Source of the DNA: Candidatus Limimorpha equi
GTDB lineage: Bacteria > Bacteroidota > Bacteroidia > Bacteroidales > F082
Direction: 5' to 3'
Length of the DNA stretch: 7,902 bases
NCBI GenBank assembly: GCA_018065885.1
Contig: JAGHSL010000030.1
Location: 1 to 7,902 of the forward strand
The notes beneath the pieces are model-generated. The model searched no databases and was not told the origin of the DNA. It worked only from the letters and a program-made list of their open reading frames with translations. The stretch's first letter is position 1. Each line of letters starts with the position of its first letter. The position numbers were made by a program, and so were the translations under genes. Positions 5,333 through 7,902 of the stretch are shown piece after piece.

Positions 5333-7333
5333 ATGAACGCACTCAACGATTTTCAAAAAGAGATTCTGGCTGGCATTCCCGATGAATTGCCGGAAGTGAA
5401 AGAATACGACAAGAATATCAATCATGCCCCGAAACGCAAGGACATCCTGACCAAGGAGGAAAAGCAGCTTGCCATCCGCAACGCTTTGCGCTATTTCCCT
5501 GCAAAATTCCACGCAACATTGGCTCCTGAATTTGCTGAGGAACTGGAAAAATACGGTCGCATCTACATGTACCGTTTCCGTCCTTCCTATAAGATGTATG
5601 CCCGTCCGGTGGAAGAATATCCTGCAAAATGCCGTCAGGCAGCAGCCATCATGCTGATGATTCAGAACAACTTGGATCCGGCTGTGGCACAGCATCCTCA
5701 CGAACTGATTATCTACGGCGGCAATGGCGCCATATTCCAGAACTGGGCTCAGTATCGCCTTGTGATGCAGTATCTCGCCAACATGGAAGACGACCAGACT
5801 TTGGTCATGTATAGCGGTCATCCGATGGGATTGTTCCCAAGCCACAAGGATGCGCCTCGCGTCGTCGTCACCAACGGCATGATGATTCCAAACTACAGCA
5901 AACCAGACGATTGGGAACGTTTCAATGCTCTCGGTGTAACACAATACGGACAGATGACGGCTGGTTCCTATATGTACATCGGACCACAAGGCATCGTCCA
6001 CGGCACGACCATCACTGTTTTGAATGCTTCGCGTAAGCAGGGCGGCGGATCGGCTGGCAAACTGTTCATCACAGCTGGTTTGGGCGGCATGTCGGGCGCT
6101 CAGCCAAAGGCTGGCAACATTGCTGGCGTGGTTTCCATCACAGCTGAAATCAATCCAAGCGCTACGCAAAAGCGTTTCGACCAAGGCTGGGTCGATGAGG
6201 TTCAGGACAATCTGGATGAACTTTTCAAACATGCTTTGGCATCAGTCGAAAAGAAGGAAGCCCGCAGCTATGCCTACCAAGGCAATGTGGTCGACCTTTG
6301 GGAATATGCAGCCGAGCACAACATCCACGTTGATTTAGGCTCCGACCAGACTTCACTGCACAATCCTTGGGCTGGCGGTTATTATCCTGTCGGACAGAGC
6401 TTTGAGGAATCAAAGGATATGATGGCTAACAATCCGGAATTGTTCCGCGAAAAGGTACAGGCTTCATTGCGTCGCCATGTGGCCGCCATCAACAAACTGA
6501 CCGCCAAAGGCATGTATTTCTTCGATTATGGCAATGCATTCCTGCTGCAGAGCAGCCGCGCCGGTGCTGACATCCTCAACGAAAAGGGTGGCTTCCGTTA
6601 TCCTTCCTACGTTCAGGACATCATGGGTCCGATGTATTTCGACTATGGCTTCGGTCCGTTCCGTTGGGTCTGCGCTTCGGGCAAGCCTGAAGACTTGGCC
6701 GTCACCGACGACATTGCTTGCAAGGTTTTGGAAGACATCGCAAAGACCGCTCCTGAAGAAATCCGTCAGCAGATGCACGACAACATCCAGTGGATTCGTG
6801 GCGCACAGGCCAATCATTTGGTGGTCGGTTCGCAAGCCCGTATCCTTTACGCCGACTGCGAAGGCCGCACGAAGATTGCCGCCGAATTCAACAAAGCCAT
6901 CGCTGATGGCCGCTTGAGCGGACCAGTCGTCTTGGGCCGTGACCACCATGACGTTTCCGGCACCGACTCACCATTCCGCGAGACTTCAAACATTTACGAT
7001 GGATCTTGCTACACGGCAGATATGGCCATTCAGAATGTCATCGGCGACGGTTTCCGTGGCGCTACCTGGGTCAGCATTCACAATGGCGGTGGCGTTGGCT
7101 GGGGCGAAGTCATCAACGGCGGTTTCGGCATGGTGCTCGATGGCTCTGCCGATGCTGACCGTCGTCTGCACTGCATGTTGCATTGGGATGTCAACAATGG
7201 CATCGCCCGCCGCAACTGGGCTCGCAACGAAGGCGCAACATTCGCCATCAAACGCGCTATGGAAGTGGAGCCTCGTCTGAAAGTCACGCTGCCTAATTTG
7301 GTGGAGGACAAGGTTCTGGAAGGGTTGTTCTGA
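5333..7333 (+). CDS. hutU: Urocanate hydratase (urocanase), long form
   Basis: Second step of histidine degradation: adds water to urocanate to give 4-imidazolone-5-propionate, using tightly bound NAD+ as an electrophile (EC 4.2.1.49). The 666 residues match the long form found in Bacteroidota and animals; many other bacterial urocanases have about 555. Conserved blocks in order are IIYGGNGAIFQNWAQY (126-141), MYSGHPMGLFPSH (159-171), GSYMYIGPQGIVHGT (211-225), the glycine-rich NAD region GGGSAGKLFITAGLGGMSGAQ (237-257), DQTSLHNPWAGGYYPVG (338-354), FDYGFGPFRWVCASG (436-450), GRDHHDVSGTDSPFRET (535-551) and WVSIHNGGGVGWGE (579-592). It is a single uninterrupted frame. Codons end in C or G far more often than in the ATPase gene next door, suggesting strong expression. 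It has its own promoter and terminator, and no hutH, hutI or formiminotransferase gene is in the window. Confidence 0.97.
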   Translation: MNALNDFQKEILAGIPDELPEVKEYDKNINHAPKRKDILTKEEKQLAIRNALRYFPAKFHATLAPEFAEELEKYGRIYMYRFRPSYKMYARPVEEYPAKCRQAAAIMLMIQNNLDPAVAQHPHELIIYGGNGAIFQNWAQYRLVMQYLANMEDDQTLVMYSGHPMGLFPSHKDAPRVVVTNGMMIPNYSKPDDWERFNALGVTQYGQMTAGSYMYIGPQGIVHGTTITVLNASRKQGGGSAGKLFITAGLGGMSGAQPKAGNIAGVVSITAEINPSATQKRFDQGWVDEVQDNLDELFKHALASVEKKEARSYAYQGNVVDLWEYAAEHNIHVDLGSDQTSLHNPWAGGYYPVGQSFEESKDMMANNPELFREKVQASLRRHVAAINKLTAKGMYFFDYGNAFLLQSSRAGADILNEKGGFRYPSYVQDIMGPMYFDYGFGPFRWVCASGKPEDLAVTDDIACKVLEDIAKTAPEEIRQQMHDNIQWIRGAQANHLVVGSQARILYADCEGRTKIAAEFNKAIADGRLSGPVVLGRDHHDVSGTDSPFRETSNIYDGSCYTADMAIQNVIGDGFRGATWVSIHNGGGVGWGEVINGGFGMVLDGSADADRRLHCMLHWDVNNGIARRNWARNEGATFAIKRAMEVEPRLKVTLPNLVEDKVLEGLF

Positions 7334-7347
7334 TGGAAATATTGGTG

Positions 7348-7366
7348 GAGACGTAGCCTACGTCTC
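7348..7366. repeat. REP-like perfect hairpin
   Basis: GAGACGTA and TACGTCTC form a perfect 8-bp stem around a 3-nt GCC loop; two G-U wobbles and a G-C pair can extend the stem to 11 bp. There is no T run after it, so it is a poor terminator. It resembles the dispersed 'GAGACG...CGTCTC' palindromes I recall from Bacteroidota intergenic regions. Confidence 0.6.
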
Positions 7367-7384
7367 TGCAAGACAAAAATAATG

Positions 7385-7421
7385 GAAGTGCTCTCGAAAT
7401 GGGGGCACTTCTTTTTTTTTT
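7385..7421 (+). terminator. Intrinsic terminator of hutU
   Basis: An 11-bp stem pairs 7385-7395 with 7401-7411 around a 5-nt GAAAT loop, with two G-U wobbles. It is followed immediately by ten T's (7412-7421). It lies about 50 bp after the hutU stop. This is the clearest terminator in the window. Confidence 0.9.
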
Positions 7422-7498
7422 GGCCCAAATCCGGTGCGTTATGGAAAAGGAATTGGAAGACCCCAGTCATGGTCGGAATCGTAACAAAACTTAAATTT

Positions 7499-7542
7499 TC
7501 CCATTATTTTCCCATAGTTTATCCATTGTTCACCCATTATAT
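7499..7542. repeat. Four 11-bp phased direct repeats with a (C/T)CCAT core
   Basis: CCCAT or TCCAT occurs at 7500, 7511, 7522 and 7533, exactly 11 bp apart, each followed by an AT-rich spacer such as TATTT or AGTTT. The spacing is about one helical turn, so all cores would face the same side of DNA. This may be a regulator binding array or a degenerate minisatellite. Confidence 0.6.
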
Positions 7543-7703
7543 GATGGTTTTCTATGTGTTAATAATTGTTAAATTATGTATAAATTTGGGCTTTGGTATA
7601 GTCTGGTTCACTCGGAGAATAGGCCAGAAATTGGTCTGGTTAAGACGAGCATCTCTCTTGTTGGTAAATTTCGATACAATGTTAATTGTAAAAGAAAACA
7701 GTA

Positions 7704-7711
7704 TATCTTTG
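7704..7711 (+). promoter_or_regulatory. Bacteroidota -7 box (TATCTTTG) for the last gene
   Basis: TATCTTTG fits TAnnTTTG and is followed by CA. It ends 37 bp before the ATG at 7749. The -33 region has only a TTG-like match at a short distance (7686-7688). Confidence 0.6.
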
Positions 7712-7748
7712 CAAAATTAATGTTTTGACTATTATAAATTTTAAAAAA

Positions 7749-7902
7749 ATGAGAAAATCATTACTTATCTTATTGCAAATCATTATGTTTGCAATGCCGC
7801 TGTTTGCGGAACGTGTTGATGAGAAAACGGCTCAGAAGGTGGCTGAGACATTTTTGAAAAACAAAGGTGTCGAATTTTCGGACATGACTTCGGCTGATGT
7901 CA
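7749..7902 (+). CDS. Secreted protein N-terminus, probably C10 (streptopain-like) peptidase propeptide
   Basis: The first 51 codons only; the gene runs off the window. The ATG follows an A-rich stretch, typical of Bacteroidota starts. Residues 1-20 form a signal peptide (basic start, Leu/Ile-rich core, likely cleavage after LFA). What follows, ERVDEKTAQKVAETFLKNKG (21-40), has the pattern seen at the start of Spi-type inhibitory propeptides of C10 cysteine peptidases in Bacteroidota, where an Ala/Val-Ala-xx-Phe-Leu helix begins the domain. The same N-terminus occurs on some other secreted proteins, so the catalytic domain is an inference. If the call is right, the protein may also carry a T9SS sorting domain at its far end, which would link it to the T9SS-type gene at the other side of the window. 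Confidence 0.6.
   Translation, partial: MRKSLLILLQIIMFAMPLFAERVDEKTAQKVAETFLKNKGVEFSDMTSADV

Larger units (their letters stand above)
7334..7748. other. Intergenic region between hutU and the C10-like gene
   Basis: This 415-bp stretch holds a perfect hairpin (7348-7366), the hutU terminator (7385-7421), an 11-bp phased repeat (7499-7542), a split direct repeat (7601-7608 and 7634-7641) and the promoter of the last gene. A 112-codon open frame (7382-7720) crosses it but begins inside the terminator stem and looks like chance. Confidence 0.8.

Noticed and set aside
5273..6232. 319-codon minus-strand open frame opposite hutU
   Set aside because: It is antisense to a clear urocanase frame, and its open state follows from the codon bias of hutU. 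The translation shows no recognisable domain.
6464..6949. 161-codon minus-strand open frame opposite hutU
   Set aside because: A shadow of the conserved hutU coding sequence with no promoter-like box or family motifs.
7382..7720. 112-codon plus-strand open frame after hutU
   Set aside because: It starts inside the terminator stem, its Phe run is the T tract, it has no family resemblance, and it covers the promoter of the next gene.

Overview
The window looks like a chromosomal segment from a member of the Bacteroidota, most likely order Bacteroidales. Three things support this: a protein with the gliding-motility/type IX secretion (T9SS) C-terminal domain, the DUF1573-yajC-ybbR-coaE gene order, and promoter-like TAnnTTTG boxes (the Bacteroidota -7 element) ahead of every apparent transcription unit, with no obvious Shine-Dalgarno sequences. 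The genus cannot be read from the sequence.

Layout. Positions 1-3545 hold a minus-strand cluster read right to left: a secreted T9SS-type cargo protein with a PKD-like fold (2331-3545), a DUF1573 lipoprotein (1861-2313), YajC of the Sec translocon (1427-1744), a membrane-anchored YbbR-like protein (401-1357), and the N-terminal part of dephospho-CoA kinase CoaE (1-426, cut by the window edge). The cluster is interrupted by a 116-bp gap filled with heptamer tandem repeats (between DUF1573 and yajC) and by a strand-specific terminator-like hairpin (between yajC and ybbR).

Positions 3546-3892 form a divergent intergenic region. It holds a promoter for the minus cluster, a 153-bp MITE-like imperfect palindrome with 21-bp inverted ends and a GC-rich core (3616-3768), and a 32-bp tandem repeat that carries the likely promoter of the rightward gene and runs into its start codon. 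That gene (3893-5230) is a stand-alone AAA-family ATPase with a C-terminal DUF4143 / nuclease-like domain, of unknown cellular role. It is followed by its own promoter and leader, then a long-form urocanate hydratase, hutU (5333-7333), which acts in histidine breakdown. No other hut gene lies in the window. A REP-like hairpin and a textbook intrinsic terminator follow hutU. After an AT-rich spacer with 11-bp phased repeats, the window ends in the first 51 codons of a secreted protein (7749 onward) that resembles the propeptide of C10 (streptopain-like) peptidases.

The protein-coding content is mostly ordinary housekeeping and catabolism. The least explained material is non-coding: the MITE-like element, the promoter-bearing 32-bp repeat at the ATPase gene, the heptamer arrays, and the phased 11-bp repeats. 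I see no convincing new multi-gene system; the ATPase with its repeat-rich upstream region is the closest candidate.
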